Positions 28,871 through 37,413 of a DNA stretch of 64,000 bases are shown here, piece by piece. The stretch is from assembly GCA_963799975.1 (NCBI GenBank), contig CAWCZF010000006.1, positions 1,178,001 through 1,242,000 of the forward strand, in the 5' to 3' direction. The position numbers and the translations under genes were made by a program. A model generated the notes under the pieces. It ran no database searches and was not told where the DNA came from. It saw only the letters and a list, made by a program, of their open reading frames with translations. How positions within the stretch are numbered: position 1 is the stretch's first letter; each line of letters opens with the position of its first letter. This stretch comes from Actinoallomurus sp963799975. GTDB taxonomy: Bacteria; Actinomycetota; Actinomycetes; Streptosporangiales; Streptosporangiaceae.

Positions 28871-29237
28871 GAGACGCTCCAGGCTCCTCTCGGCTACTTG
28901 CATGCCCCGCGACCCGCCCCCGGGACGAAAAGAGCAGCTTGAACAGGCCACTCCGCAGGGCCTTCCGCGAGCCTATCGTCCGGAGCTTTGCCGGACGCGG
29001 GACTCTATGTGTCGTTAACGGCGTGTCTCATCCGGCACTTCCCCGGATCGACGGCGGGAATCATCGGCGGACATGCGCGGGAGCACCCCGGTGAAGGGGT
29101 GGTCGCTCACCGGGACTACAGTGATGTCGCGGCCGAGGCCGGTGAGCCATAGGGCCCGAATTATGCCAAGTGGCGGTAAAGATTCGAGGAATAGTCATAG
29201 TGCCCCTTTATGTGGTGAACGCGTTGGTGAACGTCTC
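28871..29237. other. 367-bp divergent region between tkt and ctaB
   Basis: No gene is seen. It should contain promoters for both directions. A 9-bp inverted repeat with a 25-nt loop lies at 29105-29147, followed by an AT-richer stretch (29158-29220) next to ctaB. I could not place clear -35/-10 pairs. Confidence 0.5.
29105..29147 (+). repeat. Inverted repeat in the ctaB leader
   Basis: GCTCACCGG (29105-29113) and CCGGTGAGC (29139-29147) pair perfectly around 25 nt. No U tract follows. It could be an RNA leader structure or a binding site; the function is unknown. Confidence 0.4.
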
Positions 29238-30182
29238 GTGACGGTGGTCATCAACCGTCCCGCGCGTACATCCGTGCCGGCGGGCCCCGGCCGCCGCCCG
29301 TTCGGCGCGCTCGTACGGGCCTATGTGGCGCTGACCAAGCCCCGGATCATCGAGCTGCTGCTGATCACGACGCTGCCGGTGATGTTCCTCGCCGCCCACG
29401 GCCTGCCGCCGCTCTGGCCGGTCGCCGCGACGCTGGCGGGCGGCATGCTCTCGGCCGGCAGCGCCAACGCGCTCAACTGTTACATCGACCGCGACATCGA
29501 CGCCAAGATGCGCCGCACCCGGCGCAGGCCGTTGCCGATGGTGCAGGTGTCGCCGCGCGAGACGCTGGTGTTCGGCGTCGTGCTCGCCGTCGCCTCCACC
29601 GCCTTCCTCGGGCTGGCGCTCAACTGGGTCGCGGCGGGCATGTCGGTGTTCGCGATCCTGTTCTACGTCTTCGTCTACTCCCTGCTGCTCAAGCGCCGCA
29701 CGTCACAGAACGTCGTGTGGGGCGGGATCGCGGGCTGCATGCCCGTGCTGATCGGCTGGTCGGCGCTGACCGGCGGCGTGGCGTGGACGCCCCTGGTGCT
29801 GTTCCTCGTGGTGTTCTTCTGGACGCCGCCGCACACGTGGACGCTCGCGATGCGCTACCGCGAGGACTACGCCGCCGCGAACGTACCGATGTTGCCGGTG
29901 GTGGCCACCGAGCGGCGGGTGGCGATCGAGGTGATCGTCTACACCTGGGTCACGATCGCCTGCTCGCTGGCGCTGTGGCCGATCGCGCACACCACGCCCT
30001 TCTATCCCGTGGTCGCGGCGGTGCTGGGTGTCGTCGCGCTGATCGAGGCGTACCGGTTGCTCGGCCGCGTGCGCGCCGGAGTCACCGGCGCGATGCTCAA
30101 ACCGATGCGTTACTTCCACCTGTCCAACGCCTATCTCGCGTTGCTCTTCCTGGCCGTGGCGATCGACCCGCTCCTCCACTGA
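29238..30182 (+). CDS. ctaB: Protoheme IX farnesyltransferase (heme O synthase)
   Basis: Integral membrane UbiA-family enzyme that adds a farnesyl chain to heme B, making heme O for cytochrome oxidase. The 314 residues contain about eight or nine transmembrane helices, the first Asp-rich motif NCYIDRDIDAKMRRT and the second loop region RYREDYAAANVPMLP. The GTG start follows GGTGA at 8 nt; longer in-frame starts add a polar extension. The partner heme A synthase gene ctaA is 8 kb away instead of adjacent. Confidence 0.94.
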   Translation: MTVVINRPARTSVPAGPGRRPFGALVRAYVALTKPRIIELLLITTLPVMFLAAHGLPPLWPVAATLAGGMLSAGSANALNCYIDRDIDAKMRRTRRRPLPMVQVSPRETLVFGVVLAVASTAFLGLALNWVAAGMSVFAILFYVFVYSLLLKRRTSQNVVWGGIAGCMPVLIGWSALTGGVAWTPLVLFLVVFFWTPPHTWTLAMRYREDYAAANVPMLPVVATERRVAIEVIVYTWVTIACSLALWPIAHTTPFYPVVAAVLGVVALIEAYRLLGRVRAGVTGAMLKPMRYFHLSNAYLALLFLAVAIDPLLH

Positions 30183-30186
30183 GGGT

Positions 30187-30192
30187 TAATGT
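30187..30192 (+). promoter_or_regulatory. -10 hexamer of the PrsW gene (leaderless)
   Basis: TAATGT lies 6 nt before the ATG at 30199, just after the ctaB stop, with no ribosome-binding site. It indicates a separate leaderless transcript for the PrsW gene. Confidence 0.45.
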
Positions 30193-30198
30193 CGCGGC

Positions 30199-31449
30199 AT
30201 GGCGCGCGTTGATCCCAAGGCGGTCCTCGAGGGCCGCATGCCCGGACGGGCCCCGATCGGACTGATCGTCGGACTCATCGTCTCCTCGCTGTGCGCGCTC
30301 GTGGTCCTGGGCATCGACGCGATGAACGGCGCACCCTTCTTCATCGGGCTGATCCTGGCGATCCTGCCCGTGCCGCTGCTCGTGGCGCTCGTGCTGATGC
30401 TCGACCGGCTCGAACCCGAGCCCTGGCGCGCGCTGGTCTTCGCCTTCATGTGGGGCGCGGGCGTGGCGGTGCTGGGCGCGCTGCTGCTCAACACGGCCGG
30501 CTACGAGCTCCTCACCAAGCCGGTCTTCGGCCAGCGCGGCGAACTGGTCACGGCCTCGATCGGCGCTCCGCTCGTCGAGGAGTCGCTCAAGGGCGCGGTG
30601 CTGTTCGGGTTCTTGTGGTTTCGCCGGCACGAGCTCGACGGGCTGACCGACGGCATCATCTACGCCGGGATGGTCGCCCTCGGCTTCGCGATGATGGAGA
30701 ACATCGGCTACTACATGCGGGCGATCAACCAGCACAACCTCGAGGCCGTGTTCATCATGCGCGGCGTGATCTCCCCGTTCGGGCACCCGCTGTTCACCTC
30801 GATGACCGGGCTCGGGGTGGCGTACGCGGCGCTGCACCGGGGGGCCGCCCGCGTCGCCGCGCCGATCGCCGGATTGTGCGGCGCAATGATCCTGCACGGC
30901 ACCTGGAACTTCTCCACCGCCTTCGGCCTGGGCGGCCTCACCGTCGCGTACGGCATCGACTTCTGCATCCTCATCGGCCTGATCGTCATCGTGACCCGCG
31001 AGCGGCGGCAGACCGTGCGGCTGATCCGCCGTCACCTGCCGATGTACGCGGCGACCGGCCTCGTCACGCCGCAGGACGTGCAGATGCTCGGCAACATCGC
31101 GCTGCGGCGGCGGGCCCGGCAGTGGGCACGCATGGCCGGCGGCGCGCACGCCGGGCGCGCGATGGGCGACTACCAGCTCGCCGCGACCGAGCTCGCGCTG
31201 CTGCACCAGCGCGCCGAGCGCGGCGTGGCCGAGCCGGCCTGGTTCTACCGGCGGCGGCTCGACCTGATGAACCTCATGCACGTGGCGCGCCAGGCGTTCC
31301 AGGTACGGCGCACGCGGCCGCTGATGCCGCCCTGGGCCGGCCAGGACCAGTCGGGCTTCCTGCGGCCCGGGCCCTCCTACGGGCCGCCGCCGCCCGGGCC
31401 GTTCCAGCCGCCGGGCGCGTACGGGCCGCCGGGCTCGTACGGGCCCTGA
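30199..31449 (+). CDS. PrsW-family intramembrane metalloprotease
   Basis: A 416-residue polytopic membrane protein of the PrsW group, whose Bacillus member cleaves an anti-sigma factor. The conserved intramembrane motifs are present: E127-E128 (PLVEESLKG), E167-N168 (FAMMENIGYY), H196 (FGHPLFTS) and a late HGTWN. After the membrane part comes a soluble helical region and a Pro/Gly/Tyr tail with repeated YGPP units, like the tail of the membrane protein at 9.1 kb. The substrate is unknown. The gene lies 16 nt after ctaB and converges on pdhC. Confidence 0.88.
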   Translation: MARVDPKAVLEGRMPGRAPIGLIVGLIVSSLCALVVLGIDAMNGAPFFIGLILAILPVPLLVALVLMLDRLEPEPWRALVFAFMWGAGVAVLGALLLNTAGYELLTKPVFGQRGELVTASIGAPLVEESLKGAVLFGFLWFRRHELDGLTDGIIYAGMVALGFAMMENIGYYMRAINQHNLEAVFIMRGVISPFGHPLFTSMTGLGVAYAALHRGAARVAAPIAGLCGAMILHGTWNFSTAFGLGGLTVAYGIDFCILIGLIVIVTRERRQTVRLIRRHLPMYAATGLVTPQDVQMLGNIALRRRARQWARMAGGAHAGRAMGDYQLAATELALLHQRAERGVAEPAWFYRRRLDLMNLMHVARQAFQVRRTRPLMPPWAGQDQSGFLRPGPSYGPPPPGPFQPPGAYGPPGSYGP

Positions 31450-31465
31450 GCCTCGGCTCTCCGTC

Positions 31466-32866
31466 TCAGGCGACGATGCGCAGCGGGTGCTCCAGCAGGT
31501 CGGTGAGCCGGCCGAGGAACGCCGCGCCGGTCGCGCCGTCGCAGGCGCGGTGGTCGACCGACAGCGTCAGGGTCATCCGGTCGCGCGGGACCACCTCGCC
31601 GCCGGCGAACACCACGTCCTTGCGTGTCGCGCCGACCGCCAGGATGGCGGCCTCCGGCGGGTTGATCACGGCGGTGAAGGCGTCCACGCCGAACATCCCG
31701 AGGTTGCTGACGGTGAACGTGCCGCCGGACATCTCCTGCGGCGTCAGCCGCTTCTCGCGCGCACGCTCGGCCAGCTCGCGGGTCTCCGCGCCGATCTGGG
31801 AGACGCTCTTGCGGTCGGCGTCGCGGATCACCGGCACGACCAGGCCCGCGTCCAGGGCGACCGCGACGCCCACGTGCACCCGCTTGTGCACGAGCAGGTG
31901 TTCCTCGGTGAAGGAGACGTTGAGGACCGGGTCGGCCCGCAGCGCGTTCGCGCACGCCTTCACGATCAGGTCGTTGACGCTGACCTTGGCCGGGGCGAGG
32001 GCCGCGTTGAGGGTGGCGCGGAAGGCGAGCAGCTCCTCCACGTCGACCACGCGCGTCAGGTAGAAGTGCGGCGCGGTGCGCATGCTGTCCGCGAGCCGTC
32101 GCGCGGTGATCCTGCGGATCCGGCTCAGCGGCACCCGCTCGACGTCCTCGTCCTGCCCTGCCTGTGCAACGGGCGGCCGCGCGTCAGCGGCCTGCCCGGT
32201 CTGCCCGGCCTGCGCGGCGGGTGGCCGCACGTCCCTGTTCTCCGCGTTCTCGGTGCGATCCGCGGGCTCTGCCGGTGCCGGTTCGGCGATCGGCCGGGGG
32301 ACCGGCGGCGGTGCGGCGGCCGCGCCGAGCGCGGCGGACTCCACGTCCGCGCGGATGATCCGGCCGCCCGGGCCGGACCCGCCGACCGTCGTCAGGTCGA
32401 CCCCTCGCTCGCGCGCGATCCGGCGGGCGAGCGGCGAGGAGGGCGGACGGGAACGGCCGTTCGGCGCGTGGGGCGCCGCGGACTCCGCGCGGCCCGGCTC
32501 GCCGTCCTGGACCGGCATCGGGACGGCCTCCGCGGGCGGCCGTGGCGCGGACTCCCGCACGGACCCCGACGGCGCGGGCTCACTCTGTGCGGGCCCATCC
32601 TGCGCGGGCTCCTGCGGCGCGGGCGGTGCGCCGTCGGCGACCAGGCGGGCGATCGGGGTGCCGATGGCGGCCGAGTCGCCCTCGGCGACGAGGATCTCGC
32701 CGAGCACGCCGTCCTCGTACGCCTCGTACTCCATCAGGGCCTTGTCGGTCTCGATGTCGACGAGCACGTCGCCGGCCGCGACCGCGTCGCCCGGCTTCTT
32801 GTGCCACGTGCTGACGACGCCCTCTTCCATCGTGTCCGACAGACGGGGCATGAGGATCTCGGACAT
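31466..32866 (-). CDS. pdhC: Dihydrolipoamide acetyltransferase, E2 of pyruvate dehydrogenase
   Basis: E2 core of a 2-oxoacid dehydrogenase complex, moving acetyl groups to CoA. The 466 residues show an N-terminal lipoyl domain with the lipoylated Lys42 in ETDKALMEYEA, a long Pro/Ala/Glu linker, a subunit-binding domain (SPLARRIARERGVDLTTV), a second linker rich in Ala/Pro/Gln, and a catalytic domain ending with DHRACDGATGAAFLG. No E3 gene is nearby, so lipoamide dehydrogenase must be supplied from elsewhere. It is the last gene of pdhABC. Confidence 0.94.
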   Translation of the reverse strand: MSEILMPRLSDTMEEGVVSTWHKKPGDAVAAGDVLVDIETDKALMEYEAYEDGVLGEILVAEGDSAAIGTPIARLVADGAPPAPQEPAQDGPAQSEPAPSGSVRESAPRPPAEAVPMPVQDGEPGRAESAAPHAPNGRSRPPSSPLARRIARERGVDLTTVGGSGPGGRIIRADVESAALGAAAAPPPVPRPIAEPAPAEPADRTENAENRDVRPPAAQAGQTGQAADARPPVAQAGQDEDVERVPLSRIRRITARRLADSMRTAPHFYLTRVVDVEELLAFRATLNAALAPAKVSVNDLIVKACANALRADPVLNVSFTEEHLLVHKRVHVGVAVALDAGLVVPVIRDADRKSVSQIGAETRELAERAREKRLTPQEMSGGTFTVSNLGMFGVDAFTAVINPPEAAILAVGATRKDVVFAGGEVVPRDRMTLTLSVDHRACDGATGAAFLGRLTDLLEHPLRIVA

Positions 32867-32878
32867 GGTCTGGTTTTC

Positions 32879-33868
32879 CTAACGGCGGCCGGTGGCGGCG
32901 AGCGTGTCGCGCACGGCGGTGACGAGGGAATCGGCCGACGGCAGCGCGGCGAGTTCCAGGGGCTTGGAGTAGGGGAGCGGCACCTCGGCCATGGCCACGC
33001 GCCGTACGGGCGCGTCGAGCCAGTCGAACGCGCCCTCCTGGATCGTGGCCGCGATCTCGGCGCCGATCCCGTACGTGAGCCAGTCGTCCTCGGCGACCAC
33101 GGCGCAGCCCGTGCGGCGTACGGAGGCGACGATCGTCTCGCGGTCGAGCGGCCGCAGGCTGCGCAGGTCGACGACCTCGGCGGAGACGCCCTCGCCGGCG
33201 AGCCGCGTCGCCACCTGGGCGGCGACGTGCGCCATCCGCGAGTAGGCGACGATCGTGACGTCGGTGCCCTCGCGGGTGACCGCGGCCCGGCCGATCTCGG
33301 CGGGCGCGACCTCCTCGGGCACCTCGCCGCGCGTGTTGTAGAGCGCCAGGTTCTCCAGGAACAGCACCGGGTCGTCGTCGCGGATCGCGGCCTTCAGCAT
33401 CGCCGACGCCTCGGCGGGCGTGCTGGGCGCGAGCACCTTGAGGCCGGGGATGAAGGAGTAGAACAGCTCGACGTTCTGTGAGTGCGTCGCGCCGAGCTGC
33501 TGCCCGCCGCCGCCCGGCGTGCGGATCACCATCGGCACGCTGCACTGCCCGCCGAACATCCCGTAGATCTTCGCGGCGTGGTTGACGATCTGGTCGAGGG
33601 CGAGCAGCGAGAAGTTGATCGTCATGATCTCCACGACCGGCCGCAGCCCGAGCATCGCCGCGCCGATGGCGGCGCCGACGAAGCCCTCCTCGGCGATCGG
33701 GGTGTCGCGGACCCGGCGCGGCCCGAACTCCTTCAGCAGTCCCTCAGTGATCTTGTAGGACCCCTCGAAGACGCCGATCTCCTCGCCCATCAAGAAGACG
33801 TCCTCATCGCGCAGCATCTCGGCACGCAGCGTGTCCCGCAGGGCCTGGCGGTAGGTGACGGTGGCCAT
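32879..33868 (-). CDS. pdhB: Pyruvate dehydrogenase E1 component, beta subunit
   Basis: 329-residue beta subunit of the heterotetrameric E1 that decarboxylates pyruvate. The transketolase pyrimidine-binding segment (GLRPVVEIMTINF) and the PGGGGQQLGATHSQ region are typical of PdhB and favour pyruvate over branched-chain acids. It sits between pdhA (10-bp gap) and pdhC (12-bp gap). Confidence 0.93.
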   Translation of the reverse strand: MATVTYRQALRDTLRAEMLRDEDVFLMGEEIGVFEGSYKITEGLLKEFGPRRVRDTPIAEEGFVGAAIGAAMLGLRPVVEIMTINFSLLALDQIVNHAAKIYGMFGGQCSVPMVIRTPGGGGQQLGATHSQNVELFYSFIPGLKVLAPSTPAEASAMLKAAIRDDDPVLFLENLALYNTRGEVPEEVAPAEIGRAAVTREGTDVTIVAYSRMAHVAAQVATRLAGEGVSAEVVDLRSLRPLDRETIVASVRRTGCAVVAEDDWLTYGIGAEIAATIQEGAFDWLDAPVRRVAMAEVPLPYSKPLELAALPSADSLVTAVRDTLAATGRR

Positions 33869-33878
33869 CGCGGGCTCC

Positions 33879-34937
33879 TCAGCAGACCGGGTCGGCGGGC
33901 AGCCGGCGTGACTCGCCCGCCACCGGCGTCGCGTAGGTGTAGTCGAACAGGGTGGACACGTCCGGGTGCGGGCTCTCCTCGGCGAACGCCGCCGCGTCCT
34001 CGACCTCCGCGCGTACCTCGGCGTCGAGCTTGTCGCGGGTCTCGGCGTCGAGCACGCCGCCCTCCTCCAGCTCCAGCGCGAAGCGCGCGAGCGGGTCGGC
34101 GGCCTTGAGCTCCTCCCGCTCCTCCGTCGTGCGGTAGCGGGCGGGGTCGACCACCGAGTGGCCGCGCAGCCGGGGGCTGGTCGTCTCCAGCAGGAAGGGG
34201 CGGCTCTGCGAACGCGCCCGCTCCACCGCCGTACGCGCCACGTCGCGCACCGTGCGCACGTCGGTGCCGTCGACGCGCGCGCCCTCCATCCGGTACGCCG
34301 CCGCGCGCCGGTACAGCTCCGGCTGCGCGGAGGCGTTCGCGACTGTGGTGCCCATGCCGAGGCCGTTGTTGACGACGACGTAGACGATCGGCAGGTTCCA
34401 CAGGGATGCCATGTTCAGCGACTCGTGGAAGGCACCGACGTTGGTGGTGCCATCACCCATCTGGCACATGACGACCTCGTCGCCGCCGCGGTAGGACACC
34501 GCCAGCGCCGCGCCGGTCGCCAGGGGCAGTTGCCCGCCGACGATGCCGTACCCGCCGAGCAGGCGTGCCCCGGTGTCGAACAGGTGCATCGAGCCGCCCC
34601 AGCCCTTGGAGACGCCGGTGCTGCGGCCGTACAGCTCGGCCATGACGTGGCGCGCCTCGATGCCGCGCGCGAGGGCGTAGCCGTGTTCGCGGTAGTTGGT
34701 GAACAGGTAATCGCGGGGTTCGAGCGCGGCCATCAGCCCGGTGACCGTGGCCTCCTCACCCAGGTTGAGGTGGCAGTAGCCGCCGATCCTGGCCTCGGTG
34801 TAGGCGCGTGCCGCGCGTTCTTCGAATCGGCGGATCAACAGCATCTGCCGGTAGTAGCCGACGAGCGTCTCAGGGCGGGTCCGTGACTTGCGCGGCCGCC
34901 GGGGACGCGCCGGCCTCTTCGTGTCGGTCTCACCCAT
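33879..34937 (-). CDS. pdhA: Pyruvate dehydrogenase E1 component, alpha subunit
   Basis: 352-residue ThDP-binding subunit. The motif GDGTTNVGAFHESLNMA followed by VVNN defines the ThDP site, and GWGGSMHLFD is characteristic of PdhA. The ATG giving MGETDTKRPARP is preferred; its ribosome-binding site is weak (AAGGG at 9 nt). The N-terminus is very basic (RPARPRRPRKSR). It heads the operon and is divergent from a GntR-family regulator, with a palindromic operator between them. Confidence 0.93.
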   Translation of the reverse strand: MGETDTKRPARPRRPRKSRTRPETLVGYYRQMLLIRRFEERAARAYTEARIGGYCHLNLGEEATVTGLMAALEPRDYLFTNYREHGYALARGIEARHVMAELYGRSTGVSKGWGGSMHLFDTGARLLGGYGIVGGQLPLATGAALAVSYRGGDEVVMCQMGDGTTNVGAFHESLNMASLWNLPIVYVVVNNGLGMGTTVANASAQPELYRRAAAYRMEGARVDGTDVRTVRDVARTAVERARSQSRPFLLETTSPRLRGHSVVDPARYRTTEEREELKAADPLARFALELEEGGVLDAETRDKLDAEVRAEVEDAAAFAEESPHPDVSTLFDYTYATPVAGESRRLPADPVC

Positions 34938-35009
34938 TCGAGGGGTTCCCTTCGTGCGCGGGGCGGCGTGCGCTGGGATCCCCGGCGTGCGCCCGATCGA
35001 TCCAAAGCC

Positions 35010-35031
35010 GATCAATGATCGATCATAGATC
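35010..35031. promoter_or_regulatory. Palindromic operator between pdhA and the GntR gene
   Basis: The halves GATCAATGATC and GATCATAGATC are inverted repeats matching at 10 of 11 positions, with a perfect ATGATCGATCAT core at 35015-35026. Further GATC words occur at 34995-35002 and at the regulator start (TTGATCAG). Placement in a divergent promoter supports binding by the adjacent GntR protein. Confidence 0.55.
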
Positions 35032-35055
35032 AGTCGTGTGTCCTCGAAAACCATC

Positions 35056-35061
35056 TACGAT
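35056..35061 (+). promoter_or_regulatory. -10 hexamer of the GntR gene (leaderless)
   Basis: TACGAT is 8 nt before the GTG at 35070. It makes the TTG at 35061 unlikely as a start, because that codon would lie upstream of the transcript. Confidence 0.4.
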
Positions 35062-35069
35062 TGATCAGC

Positions 35070-35690
35070 GTGACCGCTCTCAACGCCCCGGCCCTGGTGC
35101 GTACCGGCCTCGGCGACCAGATCCGCCAGGTCCTCATCGACGGCATCACCTCAGGACGTCTCCAGCCCGGCGAGCGCATCGTCGAGCGCCGGATCGCCGC
35201 CGAGCTGGGCGTGAGCCAGGCGCCCGTACGCGAGGCGCTCCGGCAGCTCGAGGCCCTGCGGCTGGTCGAGACGGTGCCCAACCGCGGCGCGCGCGTACGC
35301 GAGTTCACCCAGGAGGACTTCGCCGAGTTCTTCCCCGTACGCGCCGGGCTGGAGGAGACCGCCGCCGACCTCGCGGTGACCCGCCTGGACGGCCGCGTGG
35401 CCCCGCTGGAGGTGCACATCGAGCGCCTCGCCGCGGCGGAGGGGGCCGACGTGATGCGGCACAGCATCGCCTTCCACCGCGAGATCGTCGAGGCCGCCGG
35501 CAATCGCCTGCTCTACTCCATCTGGGAGTCGCTGGGCATCGAGATCTGGACGACGCTCTCGGTGCGGCGGCACGACACCGAGCTGTGCGGCAAGACCGCC
35601 GAGCACATCGAGATCGCCGAGGCGTTCCGCCGCCGCGACCCCGGCGTGGGCCGCCTGCTGCACGACCACGTCCTCAGCTACGCACCCTAG
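35070..35690 (+). CDS. GntR-family (FCD type) transcriptional regulator
   Basis: A 206-residue repressor-type protein. The winged helix at about 10-70 includes PGERIVERRIAAELGVSQAP then VREALRQLE, and the C-terminal all-helical FCD ligand domain has its metal/ligand positions around HSIAFHREI and HDHVLSY. The neighbouring divergent pdhABC operon and the palindrome between them suggest it controls pyruvate dehydrogenase and itself, probably in response to a carboxylic acid such as pyruvate or lactate; the ligand is inferred. Confidence 0.88.
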   Translation: MTALNAPALVRTGLGDQIRQVLIDGITSGRLQPGERIVERRIAAELGVSQAPVREALRQLEALRLVETVPNRGARVREFTQEDFAEFFPVRAGLEETAADLAVTRLDGRVAPLEVHIERLAAAEGADVMRHSIAFHREIVEAAGNRLLYSIWESLGIEIWTTLSVRRHDTELCGKTAEHIEIAEAFRRRDPGVGRLLHDHVLSYAP

Positions 35691-35693
35691 GAT
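35688..35693 (+). promoter_or_regulatory. -10 hexamer of polX overlapping the GntR stop
   Basis: TAGGAT uses the TAG stop of the upstream gene and lies 7 nt before the polX ATG. No ribosome-binding site is present. Confidence 0.4.
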
Positions 35694-35700
35694 CGGGCGC

Positions 35701-37413
35701 ATGGCACGTCCCAACGACGAACTGGCCGAGCTCTTCCAGGAGTTCGCGGACCTGCTGTCGATCACCGGCGAGGCGGCGTACAAGGTGCGCGCGTACGAGA
35801 AGGCCGCGCGCGCCATCGGCGGCTACTCCGAGGACGTCTCGACGCTCGGCCTGAAGGACCTGCGGAAGATCCCCAACGTCGGCGAGGCCATCGCCAAGAA
35901 GATCCTGGACCACCGGGAGACCGGCGCGATCCGGCAGCTCGAGGCCGTCCGCGCCAAGATCCCGCCGGGCGTGCGCGCGCTCACCGCGATCCCCACGCTC
36001 GGGCCGAAGAAGGCGCTCGTGCTGCACGAGGAGCTGGGCATCTCCTCCGTCGACGAGCTGGCCGAGGCGATCCCGGCGGGGCGGCTGGAGGGGCTCAAGG
36101 GGTTCGGCCCCAAGACGGAGGAGAACATCCTCCGCGGCATCGAGCTGATGAGAAGGGCCGGCTCCCGCGTGCTGATCGACGTCGCGATGGGGCTGGCCGA
36201 GGAGATCGTCGCCGCGCTGTCGCCGCTCGCCGGCCGCTGTGAGTACGCCGGCTCGCTGCGCCGGTCCAAGGAGACCATTGGCGACGTCGACATCCTGGCC
36301 ACCGCCGAGGACTCCGGCCCGCTCATGGCGGCGTTCACGGCCCTGCCGCTGGTCGCCGAGGTGATCGCGCGCGGCGAGAAGAAGACCTCGATCCGCACCG
36401 CCAAGGGACTCCAGGTCGATCTGCGGGTCGTCCCTCCGGAGTCGTGGGGCGCGGCGCTGCAATACTTCACCGGCGCCAAGGCGCACAACGTCCGTACCCG
36501 CGAGATCGCCGTACGCGCCGGGCTGAAGCTCTCGGAGTACGGCCTGTTCGAGGTCGAGTCCGGCGACCTGGTCGTGTCGGCCACCGAGGAGGAGGTCTAC
36601 GAGCGGCTCGGCCTGCCGTGGGTGCCACCGGCGCTGCGCGAGGACGGCGGCGAGATCGACGCCGCGCTCCGCGGCGAGCTGCCCCGGCTCGTACGGCTCG
36701 AGGACCTGCGCGGCGACCTGCACAGCCACACCACCCTGACGGACGGCACCGCCTCGCTGGAGGACATGGTGGCCGCCGCGGCGTCGCGCGGCTGGGAGTA
36801 CTTCGCGATCACCGACCACGCGCCCAACCTGTTCATGCAGCGGATGACGGACGAGAAGATGCTCGCCCAGCGCGAGGCCGTGCACGCGCTCGGGGAGCGC
36901 TATCCCGATCTCACGCTGCTGCACGGCACCGAGCTGAACATCGACGCCGACGGCGCGGTCGACTGGCCGGAGGAGTTCCTGTCCGGCTTCGACATCTGCG
37001 TCGCGTCGGTGCACTCGCTGTTCACCCAGGACCGCGACGTGATGACCCGCCGGATCGTGCGCGCGGTGGCGAACCCGTGCGTGCACGTCCTCGGCCACCC
37101 GACCGCGCGCCTCATCGGCCGCCGCGCGCCGGTGGAGGCCGACTGGGACGCGGTCTTCGACGCGTGCGCCCGGCACCGTACGGTCCTGGAGATCGACGCG
37201 TTCCCCGACCGGCTCGACCTGCCCGCCGACCTGATCCGCCGCGCGCTGCGGCACGGCGTGAAGTTCTCCATCGACAGCGACGCGCACGCCACCGGCCACT
37301 TCGCCAACCTGCGCTACGGCGTCGGCACGGCACAGCGCGGCTGGCTCACCCCCGACGACGTGGTCAACACCTGGCCGCTGGAGCGGCTGCGCGACTATCT
37401 CAGCGGGGGCTGA
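35701..37413 (+). CDS. polX: DNA polymerase/3'-5' exonuclease PolX
   Basis: A 570-residue family X polymerase fused to a PHP phosphoesterase, for base-excision gap filling. Helix-hairpin-helix segments occur near 50-130 (LRKIPNVGEAIAKKI and LKGFGPKTEENI), the polymerase active-site GSLRR...GDVDIL near 180-200, and the PHP domain starts at DLHSHTTLTDG (about 340) with later metal-site motifs ITDHAPN and SDAHAT. It probably starts leaderless. Its 3' end overlaps the end of ctaA by 14 bp. Confidence 0.94.
   Translation: MARPNDELAELFQEFADLLSITGEAAYKVRAYEKAARAIGGYSEDVSTLGLKDLRKIPNVGEAIAKKILDHRETGAIRQLEAVRAKIPPGVRALTAIPTLGPKKALVLHEELGISSVDELAEAIPAGRLEGLKGFGPKTEENILRGIELMRRAGSRVLIDVAMGLAEEIVAALSPLAGRCEYAGSLRRSKETIGDVDILATAEDSGPLMAAFTALPLVAEVIARGEKKTSIRTAKGLQVDLRVVPPESWGAALQYFTGAKAHNVRTREIAVRAGLKLSEYGLFEVESGDLVVSATEEEVYERLGLPWVPPALREDGGEIDAALRGELPRLVRLEDLRGDLHSHTTLTDGTASLEDMVAAAASRGWEYFAITDHAPNLFMQRMTDEKMLAQREAVHALGERYPDLTLLHGTELNIDADGAVDWPEEFLSGFDICVASVHSLFTQDRDVMTRRIVRAVANPCVHVLGHPTARLIGRRAPVEADWDAVFDACARHRTVLEIDAFPDRLDLPADLIRRALRHGVKFSIDSDAHATGHFANLRYGVGTAQRGWLTPDDVVNTWPLERLRDYLSGG

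Noticed and set aside
31445..31470. Bidirectional terminator CCTGAG/CTCAGG between prsW and pdhC
   Set aside because: The stem is only 6 bp with a 14-nt loop and overlaps the prsW stop; too weak to call.
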